Position numbers and translations under genes: made by a program. Positions 32,605 through 41,997 of a stretch of 64,000 nucleotides of DNA are shown in pieces (within the stretch, counting starts at the first letter, position 1; each line of letters opens with the position of its first letter). The notes beneath the pieces are model-generated. The model did not search any database. It was not told where the DNA came from and saw only the letters and a program-made list of their open reading frames with translations. Where the stretch lies: NCBI RefSeq assembly GCF_036924745.1, contig NZ_JAZHSD010000001.1, positions 5,642,001-5,706,000 of the forward strand. Reading direction: 5' to 3'. The stretch is from Bradyrhizobium sp. AZCC 1693 (lineage in GTDB: Bacteria; Pseudomonadota; Alphaproteobacteria; Rhizobiales; Xanthobacteraceae).

Positions 32605-33389
32605 CAGGTCGAAGGGCTGACGAGAAACTTGAAGCCGTATTTTTCGAGGATGGTCTTGGCCGCGGTCGAGCGCAGGAAGGCGAGATAGTCCGACGCTTGC
32701 GGCTTCGCGGTCGTTGTCGCCGCGACGGGATAGACGACCGCCGGGTGGGAGTCGGCCGGGAACGTACCGACGACCTTGACGCCGGGCTCGACCTTGGCGT
32801 CCGTGGAATAGACGATGCCGAGCGCGGCTTCACCGCGCGCCACCAGCGTCAGCGCGGCGCGCACGCTTTCGGCCATCGCGAATTTCGGCTCCGCGGTCTG
32901 CCATGCGCCGAGCTTCTCCAGCGCCGCCTTGGCGTATTTGCCAACCGGCACGGACTTGACGTCGCCGGTCGCGATTCTGCCGTCGCCGGCGAGTTTGGCG
33001 AGGTCGAAGCCGGCCCCGATGTTCACATTGCCGATCTTGGAATCCTTCGGCGCGATCAGCACAATGCTGTTGCCGAGCAGATTGATCCGGCTGGACTCGC
33101 TGATGTTCTTCTTGCCTGCCGCGTAATCCATCCAGTCGGTATCGGCCGAGATGAAGACATCGGCCGGCGCGCCCTGCTCGATCTGCCTGGCCAGGCCCGA
33201 ACTCGGTCCATAGCTGACGGTAATCTTGACGCCCGATTTCGCCGTGTAGGCAGCGTTGATGTCGTCGAGCGCGTTCTTCATCGAAGCCGCGGCAAACACA
33301 GTCAGGGCCTTGTCCTGCGCAGCGGCGGGCGAGCACATCGCCCCGATCAGAAGGACAAGGGCAGTGAAGATACCGGTGCTGCGATACAT
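32604..33389 (-). CDS. modA: Molybdate-binding periplasmic protein
   Basis: 261 residues with a signal peptide ending near 'CSPAAAQ'. 'LTVFAAASMKNALDDINAAY' and 'KITVSYGPSSGLARQIEQGA' with 'PADVFISADTDWMDY' are the oxyanion-binding loops of ModA. The start at 33389 has GGAG eight bases upstream within the frame's earlier ATG codon (33401). No ModE-type binding site is obvious in the upstream 225 bases. Confidence 0.94.
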   Translation of the reverse strand: MYRSTGIFTALVLLIGAMCSPAAAQDKALTVFAAASMKNALDDINAAYTAKSGVKITVSYGPSSGLARQIEQGAPADVFISADTDWMDYAAGKKNISESSRINLLGNSIVLIAPKDSKIGNVNIGAGFDLAKLAGDGRIATGDVKSVPVGKYAKAALEKLGAWQTAEPKFAMAESVRAALTLVARGEAALGIVYSTDAKVEPGVKVVGTFPADSHPAVVYPVAATTTAKPQASDYLAFLRSTAAKTILEKYGFKFLVSPST

Positions 33390-33614
33390 GAGGCGCTCCA
33401 TGCATGCTTGCGAACCGCAGATAGCGGACACAAGACAGGCGTTGGTTGGGGTCGATCGGGCGATGGTCGGAAGCGCCGTTCCGGGAATCCCTTGATGACT
33501 TGCGGTCGATCGGGATATCGCCAGCCCCAACATAATCAGGATGGCTGCCGAGGTAAAGGCGGCTCGAGGCCCGGCCTCACCGGGTGAGACCGGACCGGCC
33601 TGCCTGCCGGCCCG

Positions 33615-34136
33615 TCAATGGTGATGCTGACGCTTGTGGCCGCTGCCGTAACCCCGCAATTCCGCATACTTTGTCATCTGCGCTTGCGTCAAAATACTTC
33701 CGGTCGACAGGTGATACTTCAAATGGGTTTCGCGCAGCGTCCCCTGCGTCGCGGCAACGGCCGCCGTGGACGCCTTCAGGCTTTCCGGCGTGACGGTCCG
33801 GCTTGCAAACAGCCTGTCCAGCTCGGCCTCCTGCTCGATCAGCTTCGAGCCCAGCGGCATCGCTTCAGCCTTCATGGAATCGAACAGGCGTTGCATGCTG
33901 GCACGTTGCTCGGCGGAGAGCTCGAGCTTGTCGGCGAGTTCGAGAACGTGCGACGGGCCCGGATAGCCGTTCAATTCGGCGGCGAGCGCCAGACCCATGC
34001 CGCGGCCGGTGCCGAGCTCGGCAATCTGCTGATCGGACAGCGCCTTGATCGAACGCCCCTGCATCCCGGCATACGGGGTTTGGGCGTGCACGCTGGTCAC
34101 GAAGGCAATCGATACAATCAGGGGCCAAATCTTCAT
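33615..34136 (-). CDS. Periplasmic Spy/CpxP-like helical protein
   Basis: 173 residues with a signal peptide ending 'SVHAQ'. The mature part is mostly helical and contains 'LELADKLELSAEQRASMQRL', 'EQEAELDRLFASRTVTPESL' and 'LTQAQMTKYAELRGY', echoing the LTxxQ-type motifs of Spy/CpxP/CnrX proteins. A His-rich tail ends 'HKRQHHH', possibly metal-binding. AGGAG is correctly spaced for 34136, not for the ATG at 34142. Chaperone or metal sensor role is inference. Confidence 0.72.
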   Translation of the reverse strand: MKIWPLIVSIAFVTSVHAQTPYAGMQGRSIKALSDQQIAELGTGRGMGLALAAELNGYPGPSHVLELADKLELSAEQRASMQRLFDSMKAEAMPLGSKLIEQEAELDRLFASRTVTPESLKASTAAVAATQGTLRETHLKYHLSTGSILTQAQMTKYAELRGYGSGHKRQHHH

Positions 34137-34166
34137 CGTCATTCTCCTGCGGATTTTATCTTTCGG

Positions 34167-35114
34167 TCAGGGCTTCGCATCGGGCGCGTTCAATACCGCC
34201 TTGCAAGCAGGCGGCAGCGCGGCCATCGTCATCGGCGGTTTCGGCTTGGGCGGCACTTTCGGCGGCTTCGGGTGCAGCACCGCATCGCTGAACCAGTAGG
34301 CGAGATCGCTGGTGCTGCAGCCTTCGCCTTCGTTCGGATCGGGCTGACTTTCGCATTCGCTGGCGCCGGGCGGGCATTTGATGCGGATGTGGAAGTGATA
34401 GTCGTGGCCGTACATCGGCCGCACCTTGTGGAGCCAGTAGCGGTCGCCTTTGGCCTCACGGCAGAGCGCCTTCTTGATCGCGGCATTGACGAAGATGCGT
34501 TGCACGCTGGGCTCCAGCGCGGCGGCGCGGATCACCGCAAGATGCGTCGGCGTCCAGGCGCTCGGCTCGATGTCGAGCCGGTCGGTGCGCACCATCATCA
34601 CGGCCGACGTCTCCTCGCGCTCGTTGCGCGATAGTTGCCGGTTCGGCATCGGCGTCAGCCAGATGTCGGCGTCGAGTCCCACCTGATGGCTAGCGTGCCC
34701 GGTAAACATCGGTCCGCCGCGCGGCTGCGACATGTCGCCGACCAATATCCCCGGCCAGCCGGCATCCTTGCGTGCCTTCGCAGCCAGCCGCTTGACCAGC
34801 GCGACCAGGTCGGGGTGGCCCCAATAACGATTGCGCGACAGCCGCATCACCTGCCAGGTGTCGCCGTTGATCGGCAGCCCTTCCGCGCCCGCGATGCAGC
34901 CATGGGCATAGAACCCGAGCACGCGCGTCGGCATCGCCGCCGGCAGCAACTTGCGGCCGAACAGCTCCTTGGCGGCGACCGTGGGATCGTTTGGGTTCGC
35001 GAGCGGCGGCAGCGGTTTTGGATGGACCGTGCCCTTGTCCTGCGCCCATGCGCCCGCGACACCGGCGGCGATCATCAAGGTCAGGAGGGGGATCAGAATC
35101 AGGCGGGGGGTCAT
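34167..35114 (-). CDS. mepA: Penicillin-insensitive murein endopeptidase
   Basis: 315 residues with a signal peptide ending 'AGAWAQ'. LAS-family zinc ligands appear in 'FTGHASHQVGLDADIWLTPM' (His and Asp) and 'YGHDYHFHIRIKCP' (His). It cuts D-Ala-meso-DAP crosslinks in peptidoglycan. The C-terminal tail is Pro/Lys-rich ('KPPKVPPKPKPP') beyond the catalytic core. It lies upstream of the Spy-like gene on the same strand, 31 bases away, so both may be co-transcribed envelope functions. Confidence 0.93.
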   Translation of the reverse strand: MTPRLILIPLLTLMIAAGVAGAWAQDKGTVHPKPLPPLANPNDPTVAAKELFGRKLLPAAMPTRVLGFYAHGCIAGAEGLPINGDTWQVMRLSRNRYWGHPDLVALVKRLAAKARKDAGWPGILVGDMSQPRGGPMFTGHASHQVGLDADIWLTPMPNRQLSRNEREETSAVMMVRTDRLDIEPSAWTPTHLAVIRAAALEPSVQRIFVNAAIKKALCREAKGDRYWLHKVRPMYGHDYHFHIRIKCPPGASECESQPDPNEGEGCSTSDLAYWFSDAVLHPKPPKVPPKPKPPMTMAALPPACKAVLNAPDAKP

Positions 35115-35272
35115 CGGATTACTCTATTCCAACGAGTGTAGCATGAAACCGGGAAATACGGCGACAGGCGAAGCCCTCGCAATTGCTTGATCTCGCCGCA
35201 GCCGCTGCTCTCGCCTGCACCGGTGCACGCAACATGCCGATCAAGATCAATTGAGGTTTACTGCATTGAGGC

Positions 35273-36274
35273 CTATTGCAGCTCGATATTGGCCGACTTG
35301 ATCACGGCAGCCCACCGGTCGACTTCCTCGCGCATGTATTTGGACGTCTTGTCGACCGAGCCGCCAAAAATGACGGCGGATAGCTTCTTGAGCTGGTCCT
35401 GCACCACAGGCTGACGCAACGCCTCGTTCACGTCGGCATTGATTTTGTCGACGGTGTTTTTCGGAGTCTTGGGCGGCGCCACGATGCCGTACCAGGCGAC
35501 CGCTTCAAAACCCGGCAGTGTTTCAGCTATCGTCGGCACATCCGGCAGCGCCGGCAGACGATCGGACGAGGCCACCGCGAGCAGCCTCAGCTTGCCGGCC
35601 TGAACCAGCGCCAGCGAGACGCCGAGATTGTCGAACATGACGTCGACGTCGCCGGCGACGAGACCCTGCAGCGCAGGCGCCGAGCCGCGGTACGGAATGT
35701 GCCGCAGCTTCACCTTTGCCAACAGCTGAAACAGCTCCGAGGTCAGATGCGAGGTCGTGCCGTTGCCCTGCGTGGCGCAGATGGTCTTGTCGGAATTGCC
35801 CCTCAGGTATTCGATCAACTCGGGCACGCTCGTTGCCTTGATGTTGTTCGGATTGACGATCAGCGCGTTCGGCACCTGAGCCATGACGATGACAGGCTCG
35901 AACTTCGTCGGATCGAAGCCGAGCCTGGGATAAAGATTGTGATTGATCGCAAGCGGCGGCGGCGGTGACGAGAGCAGGGTGTAGCCGTCGGGCGCCGAAT
36001 GGTAGACTTGTTCGGCGCCGATGTTTCCGGCGGCGCCGGTGCGGTTCTCGATGACCACCGGCTGGCCCCATTTGCGCGACAGCCAGTCGGCGACAATTCG
36101 CGGAATCGCGTCGGCGGTTCCGCCGGCCGGAAACGGAACGACGATTTTCACGGGACGGTCCGGGAAATCACCGGCCAGTGCCGGCGTGCGACCATGCGCG
36201 GTGAGGGCCAGAAACAGCGTCAGTATCGCCAATATACGACGGACGGGAAGCAGAGCTGGCGTAGAGCCGTGCAT
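35273..36274 (-). CDS. Tripartite tricarboxylate transporter receptor (Bug/TctC type)
   Basis: 333 residues. After a signal peptide the mature part has 'FPDRPVKIVVPFPAGGTADA' and 'VVIENRTGAAGNIGAEQV', both strong TctC/Bug signatures. Such proteins bind carboxylates or other small solutes in the periplasm. No TctA/TctB membrane genes lie nearby, which is common for orphan Bug receptors. GGGAGGAG precedes the ATG. Divergent from the FAD monooxygenase. Confidence 0.92.
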   Translation of the reverse strand: MHGSTPALLPVRRILAILTLFLALTAHGRTPALAGDFPDRPVKIVVPFPAGGTADAIPRIVADWLSRKWGQPVVIENRTGAAGNIGAEQVYHSAPDGYTLLSSPPPPLAINHNLYPRLGFDPTKFEPVIVMAQVPNALIVNPNNIKATSVPELIEYLRGNSDKTICATQGNGTTSHLTSELFQLLAKVKLRHIPYRGSAPALQGLVAGDVDVMFDNLGVSLALVQAGKLRLLAVASSDRLPALPDVPTIAETLPGFEAVAWYGIVAPPKTPKNTVDKINADVNEALRQPVVQDQLKKLSAVIFGGSVDKTSKYMREEVDRWAAVIKSANIELQ

Positions 36275-36392
36275 TCAAACTCCTCCCGCTGCCGTTTTAG
36301 TCCGTCCAGCCTGAGCTGTCGGCGCTTGGTGTTTGCAGCAAGGGAGGATAGCTTGAACGCGCAAGCTTCCGAAGCATTTTTTCCGTGGGACG

Positions 36393-37577
36393 ATGATGCA
36401 GCCGCAGCTCACTGTCGTGATCATTGGAGGCGGAATTGGTGGACTGTTCGCCGCGAACGCGCTGATCGCCCACGGCCTCCATGTTTCCGTCTACGAGCAG
36501 GCGTCCGCGCTCGGTGAAGTCGGAGCAGGGGTCTTTCTGACTCCGAACAGCGTGCGACAATTGCAGCGCGTGGGTCTCGGACCTCAGGTGGAACGACGGG
36601 GCGCCCGGGTTGGCCACGGTTCTCGCTATTTTCGCCACGACGGTGCGCCGATCGCTCCGGTCCAGGTGACGGACTCCGCGGGCTGGAACGCTACCTTCGG
36701 CATGCATCGCGCCGACCTCGTCGAGATGCTGGCCGCCGCATTGCCATCAGGCGTGGTGCGCATGGGACATCGCGGCGTTGGCTTTGAGCAGGCCGGAGAG
36801 GTTGCGCGGGTGTCGTTCGCAAACGGTACGGTCGCCGAAGGCGACGTCATCATCGCGGCGGATGGCATCCACTCCGAACTCCGGCCCTATGCCGCGCCGC
36901 CATCGCGGCCGGTGTTTCACGGGTCCGTCGCCTATCGCGGCGTGCTGCCGCATGCGCGCATTCCGCACTGGCCGACGGATTGCTGGCAAATGTGGCTCGG
37001 CAAGGGAAAACATTTCCTCAGCTTTCCGGTGCGATCGGGCGAGCTCATCAACTATGTCGGCTTCGTGCCGGCCGATGCGGAAATGCAGGAATCATGGTCG
37101 GCGCCCGGCGACCCCGACGTGCTGCGCCGCGAGTTTTGGGGATGGGACCCGCGCATCGGGACCCTGCTGAGCCAGGTTGAAAAGACGTTCCGATGGGCGC
37201 TGTACGACCGCGAGCCGCTGCCGACCTGGACGCGTGGCCGCTTGACGCTGCTCGGCGATGCTGCGCACCCGATGCTTCCGCATCTCGGCCAGGGCGCCAA
37301 TCAATCGATCGAGGATGGCATGGCGCTGGCGACAATTCTGGCACAGGCGACGCGCGCCAGCACACCGGCGGCGCTGCTGGCGTATGAGCGGCTGCGACGT
37401 GAGCGGGTGGCGGCGGTTCAGCGCGGCGCGCGCGAGAACGGCATGCGCTACGACTCCTCCTACGCCGATCTAGGCGTTCGCGATGCCGAGATATCCGCGC
37501 ATGCGGCGTTTCGCCGAGGGCTTTACGATCACGACGTGGTGCCGGAAGCGCAAGCCGCGGCGGCCGCCTTGAGTTGA
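36393..37577 (+). CDS. FAD-dependent aromatic-ring monooxygenase (salicylate hydroxylase-like)
   Basis: 394 residues. The FAD site is 'VVIIGGGIGGLFAANAL' (GxGxxG), the DG fingerprint 'DVIIAADGIHSELRP', and the second FAD motif 'RLTLLGDAAHPMLPHLGQGA'. This is the pattern of class A flavoprotein monooxygenases such as salicylate or 3-hydroxybenzoate hydroxylases. The start is either of two adjacent ATGs (36393/36396) after GGGA. Divergent from the Bug receptor gene, which might import its aromatic acid substrate. Confidence 0.9.
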   Translation: MMQPQLTVVIIGGGIGGLFAANALIAHGLHVSVYEQASALGEVGAGVFLTPNSVRQLQRVGLGPQVERRGARVGHGSRYFRHDGAPIAPVQVTDSAGWNATFGMHRADLVEMLAAALPSGVVRMGHRGVGFEQAGEVARVSFANGTVAEGDVIIAADGIHSELRPYAAPPSRPVFHGSVAYRGVLPHARIPHWPTDCWQMWLGKGKHFLSFPVRSGELINYVGFVPADAEMQESWSAPGDPDVLRREFWGWDPRIGTLLSQVEKTFRWALYDREPLPTWTRGRLTLLGDAAHPMLPHLGQGANQSIEDGMALATILAQATRASTPAALLAYERLRRERVAAVQRGARENGMRYDSSYADLGVRDAEISAHAAFRRGLYDHDVVPEAQAAAAALS

Positions 37578-37893
37578 ATGGCGTTATGTCGCCATCGTTC
37601 TTAACCGCGCGATAACCCTGTCCATCGTTGACGTGTGTTCATGCGCACGCGCGGCATTTCGCGCATTCCTTGTGCATCCGGGATACGCGTCGCAGGCCTG
37701 CTGCGCGAGCGCGACGATTTTGCCCTGTGAATTTGCGATTTATGTCAAAATCGATACACGCGGAGCGTGCGCCCGTTTTTTCGACGGGCAGTGAATGTGG
37801 CTGCGCGTGCGCCTTTCTGCGGCAAGAGATACCTTTTTTTCAGACACTTTTCTGCAAACATCGCCCGCAGCAATGCGCGGGGTAGGCCTAGCG
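37578..37893. other. Intergenic region upstream of the GGDEF-EAL gene
   Basis: 316 bases, with several short T-runs and a small hairpin (GCCCG...CGGGC near 37770-37790). It presumably carries the promoter and leader of the 37894 gene. No ORF, RNA or repeat that I can name. Confidence 0.45.
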
Positions 37894-40104
37894 ATGTCGA
37901 CGAAGAAGCGAAGAACTTCAGGAAAGCCCAAGCAGGCGGCGATTGTCCGCTTTCGCGGTCGGCCGGTAAAATCCGGGCCCAAGCCTCCCGCCAAACGCGG
38001 GCGTGGCCCGTCCGCTGCGGCCGGCGAGAGCGTGCGCAAGCGCGCCGAAGTCGACGCCGCGATTGCGCAGGCGCGCAAATCGCACGAGCGCTTGCGCGAG
38101 GCGATCGATATCCTGCCGCAGGGCGTCGTGCTTCTCGATGCCGAAGGCCGCTATATTCTCTGGAACAAGAAATATGCAGAAATGTACCGCCGCAGCTCGG
38201 ACCTGTTCAAGCCGGGCGCGCGGCTGGAGGATACGATCCGCATCGGCGTCGCGCGCGGCGATTATCCGGAGGCAATCGGGCGCGAGGAAGAATGGATCGC
38301 CGCACGGCTCAAGAAGCTGTACCAGCCTGGCGAGCGGCATGAGCAGACGCTGGCCGACGGCCGCGTCATCCTGGTCGATGAACGCCTGACCGAGGATGGC
38401 GGCATCATCGGCCTGCGCGTCGACATCACCGAGTTGAAGCAGCGGGAGGCCTCGTTCCGGCTGCTGTTCGACTGCAATCCGGTTCCGATGATCGTCTGCG
38501 CGCTGGGTGACGAACGTATTCTCGCCGTCAACGACGCTGCGATCCAGCATTATGGTTACAGCCGCGGCGAATTCGAGAAGCTGACGATCCGCAGCCTGCA
38601 GGCCTTCGACGCCGAATTGCCGTGGACCGGCGACGAACGCGCCGCGCGCACCTGGAAGCATGTCCGGGCCGACGGTACGCTGATCGATCTGGCGATCTAT
38701 TCACGCCAGCTCGTTTACGGCGACCGGCCTGCGATCCTGCTGGCGCTGATGGACACCACCGAACGCAAGCGCGCCGAGGCGCGGCTGACTTTCATGGCCC
38801 AGCATGACGGCCTGACCGGGCTGCCGAACCGCAATTTGCTGCGTCAGCAGATGGACGACATCCTGCTGCGCACACGCCGCAACGCCGAGCAGGTGGCGGT
38901 GCTCGTGCTCGGCCTCGACCATTTCAAGGCGGTCAACGATACGCTCGGCCATGGCATCGGCGACAAGCTGCTGCGCGGCGTCGGCAAGCGATTGCGGTCG
39001 ATGCTGCGCGACGACGATGCGCTGGCCCGGCTCAACTCCGACGAATTCGCCATCGTCCAGAGCGGGGTGACGCGGCCTGAGGATGCGGCGTTCCTGGCCA
39101 GGCGCCTCCTGGACGCCATCGGCGATCCCTACCTTCTGGACGGGCATTCCGTCGTGATCGGCGCCAGCATCGGCATTGCGATGTCGCCCGGCGACGGCGA
39201 CGAATCCGAAAAACTTTTGAAGAACGCCGACCTCGCTTTGTCGCGCGCCAAGAACGATTCGCGCGGCACATTCTCGTTCTTCGAGGCCGGAATGGACGCG
39301 CGCGCCCAGACCCGCCGCAAGATCGAAACCGAGTTGCGCGAGGCCGTCCAGGGCGATGCGCTGCGGCCCTATTACCAGCCGCTGGTCGATCTTTCGAGCG
39401 GGCGCATCACCGGCTTCGAAGCGCTGGTGCGCTGGCCGCATCCCGAACGCGGCATGATCTCGCCGGCCGAATTCATCCCCGTTGCGGAGGAGACCGGATT
39501 GATCAACGCCGTCGGCGGCTTGATGCTGCGCCGCGCCTGCACGGATGCGGCGCAATGGCCCGACGACGTCCACGTCGCGGTCAATCTGTCGCCGCTGCAG
39601 TTCCGGCTCGGCAATCTGCTGTCGCTGGTAACGGACACGCTGAAGCAGTCCGGCCTGCCGGCGAAGCGCCTGGAACTCGAGATCACCGAGACGCTGCTTC
39701 TGGAAAAGAGCAGCGAGGTGCTGGCGACCCTGCATGCGCTGCGCGCGCTCGGCGTTCGCATCTCGATGGACGATTTCGGCACCGGCTATTCCAGCCTGAG
39801 CTATCTGCGCAGCTTTCCGTTCGACAAGATCAAGATCGACCAGTCCTTCGTGCGCGACCTCGGCGCCAACCCCGACGCGCAGGCGATCGTGCGTTCGATC
39901 ATCAGCCTCGGCAAGGGCCTGGGCGTCACCATCACGGCGGAAGGCGTCGAGACCGAAGCCGAAGTCAACTGCCTGCGCAACGAGGGGTGCCACGAGGGGC
40001 AGGGCTTTCTGTTCAGCCGTGCGCGGCCCAATGCGGAGATCGTGGGCCTATTGAAGACGCAAGGCAACTGGAGCTCGCCGACGGGTGCGGCGCTGGTGGC
40101 TTGA
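37894..40104 (+). CDS. PAS-GGDEF-EAL cyclic-di-GMP protein with degenerate GGDEF
   Basis: 736 residues, no membrane segment. A basic N terminus (1-40) is followed by two PAS domains (~65-180, ~185-290), GGDEF (~298-465) and EAL (~475-720). The cyclase signature reads NSDEF (381-385) instead of GG(D/E)EF, so diguanylate cyclase activity is probably lost. The phosphodiesterase motifs are intact: EALVRW (509-514), NLSP, EITE, DDFGTGYSSL (626-635), KIDQSF and AEGVET. It should hydrolyse c-di-GMP, perhaps with the GGDEF domain sensing GTP. ATG 37894 chosen; the frame is open to 37795. Confidence 0.9.
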   Translation: MSTKKRRTSGKPKQAAIVRFRGRPVKSGPKPPAKRGRGPSAAAGESVRKRAEVDAAIAQARKSHERLREAIDILPQGVVLLDAEGRYILWNKKYAEMYRRSSDLFKPGARLEDTIRIGVARGDYPEAIGREEEWIAARLKKLYQPGERHEQTLADGRVILVDERLTEDGGIIGLRVDITELKQREASFRLLFDCNPVPMIVCALGDERILAVNDAAIQHYGYSRGEFEKLTIRSLQAFDAELPWTGDERAARTWKHVRADGTLIDLAIYSRQLVYGDRPAILLALMDTTERKRAEARLTFMAQHDGLTGLPNRNLLRQQMDDILLRTRRNAEQVAVLVLGLDHFKAVNDTLGHGIGDKLLRGVGKRLRSMLRDDDALARLNSDEFAIVQSGVTRPEDAAFLARRLLDAIGDPYLLDGHSVVIGASIGIAMSPGDGDESEKLLKNADLALSRAKNDSRGTFSFFEAGMDARAQTRRKIETELREAVQGDALRPYYQPLVDLSSGRITGFEALVRWPHPERGMISPAEFIPVAEETGLINAVGGLMLRRACTDAAQWPDDVHVAVNLSPLQFRLGNLLSLVTDTLKQSGLPAKRLELEITETLLLEKSSEVLATLHALRALGVRISMDDFGTGYSSLSYLRSFPFDKIKIDQSFVRDLGANPDAQAIVRSIISLGKGLGVTITAEGVETEAEVNCLRNEGCHEGQGFLFSRARPNAEIVGLLKTQGNWSSPTGAALVA

Positions 40105-40125
40105 GGCGTGCACCGCGCTAACCGC

Positions 40126-40208
40126 CGTCATTGCGAGCGGAGCGAAGCAATCCACTCTTGCTTTGCGGCGCGATGGATTGCTTCGTCGCGTTGCTCCTCG
40201 CAATGACG
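40126..40208. repeat. Dispersed palindromic element (GTCATTGCGAG type, copy 1)
   Basis: CGTCATTGCGAG and CTCGCAATGACG form the outer arms, and GAAGCAATCCA / TGGATTGCTTC the inner arms. It sits between convergent genes (stops at 40104 and 40216) and probably forms a bidirectional hairpin. A longer variant lies at 59549-59667. Confidence 0.85.
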
Positions 40209-40215
40209 AGGATAG

Positions 40216-40659
40216 TTATTTCGCCGCCTTCCACTTCCTCAAATGATACGTCAGCGCCAGCGCGATGCAGTGGCGCAACGCTTTCTCGGGCAGCTTCTCG
40301 CCGGCGTCGAGCAGAATGCTGCGGTTGCCGCCATAGCTCAGTTCCGGATAGAGCTCACGAAAAGTCTCGACCAGATCGGTCTGGCAGTGGAAGTAGACCG
40401 CGTACCGGCCGGCTTCCGCCTTCACCTGGTCGATCCGGATGGTGCTGCCGCTCTTGCTCTCGGTCGTGAGATAGCTCGGTTGCCCCCATTTCAGGGCTTC
40501 CTCCAGTGCGCCGACGCCCTTGGTGGTGTCAGCCGTGTCGAAGATCAGCCGGCGCAGCGCCAGCAATCTAGATTTCACCGGTTGGGGATAGGCCTCGAAG
40601 ACGGCGTCGATCGCGGGACTCGGGCCACCCACGGGCTTCTTTGTGACGCTCTTCTTCAT
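40216..40659 (-). CDS. DUF1801 domain protein
   Basis: 147 residues with the DUF1801 pattern: 'AVFEAYPQPVKSRLLALRRL', 'EEALKWGQPSYLT', 'VYFHCQTDLVETFRELYP'. The fold resembles YdhG/frataxin-like proteins; function unknown. Its ATG overlaps the stop of the upstream flavoprotein gene (ATGA), so the two are translationally coupled. Confidence 0.87.
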   Translation of the reverse strand: MKKSVTKKPVGGPSPAIDAVFEAYPQPVKSRLLALRRLIFDTADTTKGVGALEEALKWGQPSYLTTESKSGSTIRIDQVKAEAGRYAVYFHCQTDLVETFRELYPELSYGGNRSILLDAGEKLPEKALRHCIALALTYHLRKWKAAK

Positions 40660-41828
40660 CGCATCGTCGGCGGCGTATCGAGATTGCCTGATAGAATCGC
40701 CTTGCCGGCATCCTCATAATGCGCGTCGCGGCCCTGGATCTGCTGTGCGATGGCATGCATGTCGCGAAAACGGCGCTCGAACTTGTTGGCGTTGAATACG
40801 GCCGTGGCGCCGGCCATGTGATAGGCGGTGTCGACGACGGCAGCCGATTGATGGATGGTCCAGGTAGTGGCGATGCGAAGGGCGATACGGTGCGCCTCGG
40901 TGGTAGCCTCGCCGCGCGCCAGATCGCGCCAGACTTCGGCGGCGGTCGTGTAGAGATAGGCCCGCGCCGCGCGCAAGCTCGCCTCGGTGCGGCCGATCAA
41001 ACCCTGCACGGCATTGTTGTCGCGCATCGCCTTCTGCGCCTGGGGCGTCTTGGCGCGGGCAAGGTCGATCGCTGCATCAAGCGTGGCGCGGGCGACGCCG
41101 AGCGAGGTTGCCGCAAAGCCCATGCCGAACACCATGTTGGTGGAGAGCTTGTAGAGCGGCCCGTTTTCGCGCCGTGCCTGGGGCTCGTCACGAAGCGCGG
41201 CGAATTTCTCTGATATGAACAGATTGTCGACCGAATAGGAATCGGTACCCGTCCCGCGCAGCCCGATCACGTCCCAGACGTCGTACATCGTGGCGCTGGT
41301 CACCGGAAACAGGATGGTACGAATCTCCGGCGAGCCATCCGGCTTGCGCCGCGGCGTGCCGTCGGCCCCGACGACGCGGACATGGGCGCCCAGCCAGCTT
41401 GCCTGCCGTGAGCCGGAGGCAAAATCCCAGCGCGCGCTGGCTTTGTAGCCGCCTGGAACCGCCTGCACTTCATGATTGATCGCGCCCCAGGCCAGAATGC
41501 CGGGCGCGACGTTGAAGATTTCGTTGGCGGCGTCGGGATCGAGATAGGCCGCGGTCATCGCGCAGACGCTGCACTGGCCAAGGCACCACGCGGTGGAGGC
41601 ATCGGCTTTTGCCACCTCCTCCTGCATCTGCATGAACGCTTCCAGCGGAGCCTCGATGCCGCCAAAGCTCTTCGGCAGCAGCGCGCGGTAAAGCCCGTTC
41701 TCGATCAGCGCCTGCGTCACCGCCGATGTCAGCCGCCGCGTCCGCTCGATCTCGTCGGCCTCGCGCATGATCAGGGGCGCCAGCGCGCGTGCACGCTCCA
41801 CCAGGTCGATGCCGGGATGCCTGTTCAT
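40656..41828 (-). CDS. Acyl-CoA dehydrogenase-fold flavoprotein (group D monooxygenase-like)
   Basis: 390 residues. It has the acyl-CoA dehydrogenase three-domain layout ('LYRALLPKSFGGIEAPLEAF', 'DASTAWCLGQCSV', 'GLRGTGTDSYSVDNLFI', 'MAGATAVFNANKFERRFRDM'). The closest pattern is HsaA/HpaH-type flavin-dependent monooxygenases rather than true dehydrogenases, because the general-base Glu region is replaced by 'TAYHMAGATA'. Start at 41828 with GAGGAAGCGC upstream. Substrate unknown. Confidence 0.83.
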   Translation of the reverse strand: MNRHPGIDLVERARALAPLIMREADEIERTRRLTSAVTQALIENGLYRALLPKSFGGIEAPLEAFMQMQEEVAKADASTAWCLGQCSVCAMTAAYLDPDAANEIFNVAPGILAWGAINHEVQAVPGGYKASARWDFASGSRQASWLGAHVRVVGADGTPRRKPDGSPEIRTILFPVTSATMYDVWDVIGLRGTGTDSYSVDNLFISEKFAALRDEPQARRENGPLYKLSTNMVFGMGFAATSLGVARATLDAAIDLARAKTPQAQKAMRDNNAVQGLIGRTEASLRAARAYLYTTAAEVWRDLARGEATTEAHRIALRIATTWTIHQSAAVVDTAYHMAGATAVFNANKFERRFRDMHAIAQQIQGRDAHYEDAGKAILSGNLDTPPTMR

Positions 41829-41997
41829 GCGCTTCCTCGCATTCTTGAATTTTCTGCAGCGCAATCGTGATGGTGACCCATCCGCCGCCGCCGATCAAGG
41901 CGCAGCGCCGTCAATCGCGCAGGAAATAGTTGTTGCAACCATAGGTGCGCTGGGCTGCGCAATGAGTTATCCTCAGGGCACGGCAGGGGAGATGCAA

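Noticed and set aside
33390..33614. Search for a ModE operator upstream of modA
   Set aside because: No convincing inverted repeat of the ModE type was found; only GC-rich palindromes that look like generic intergenic sequence.
40126..40208. Possible small RNA gene between convergent genes
   Set aside because: The sequence is one of the dispersed GTCATTGCGAG palindromes, which occurs again at 59549, so a dedicated RNA gene is not needed to explain it.
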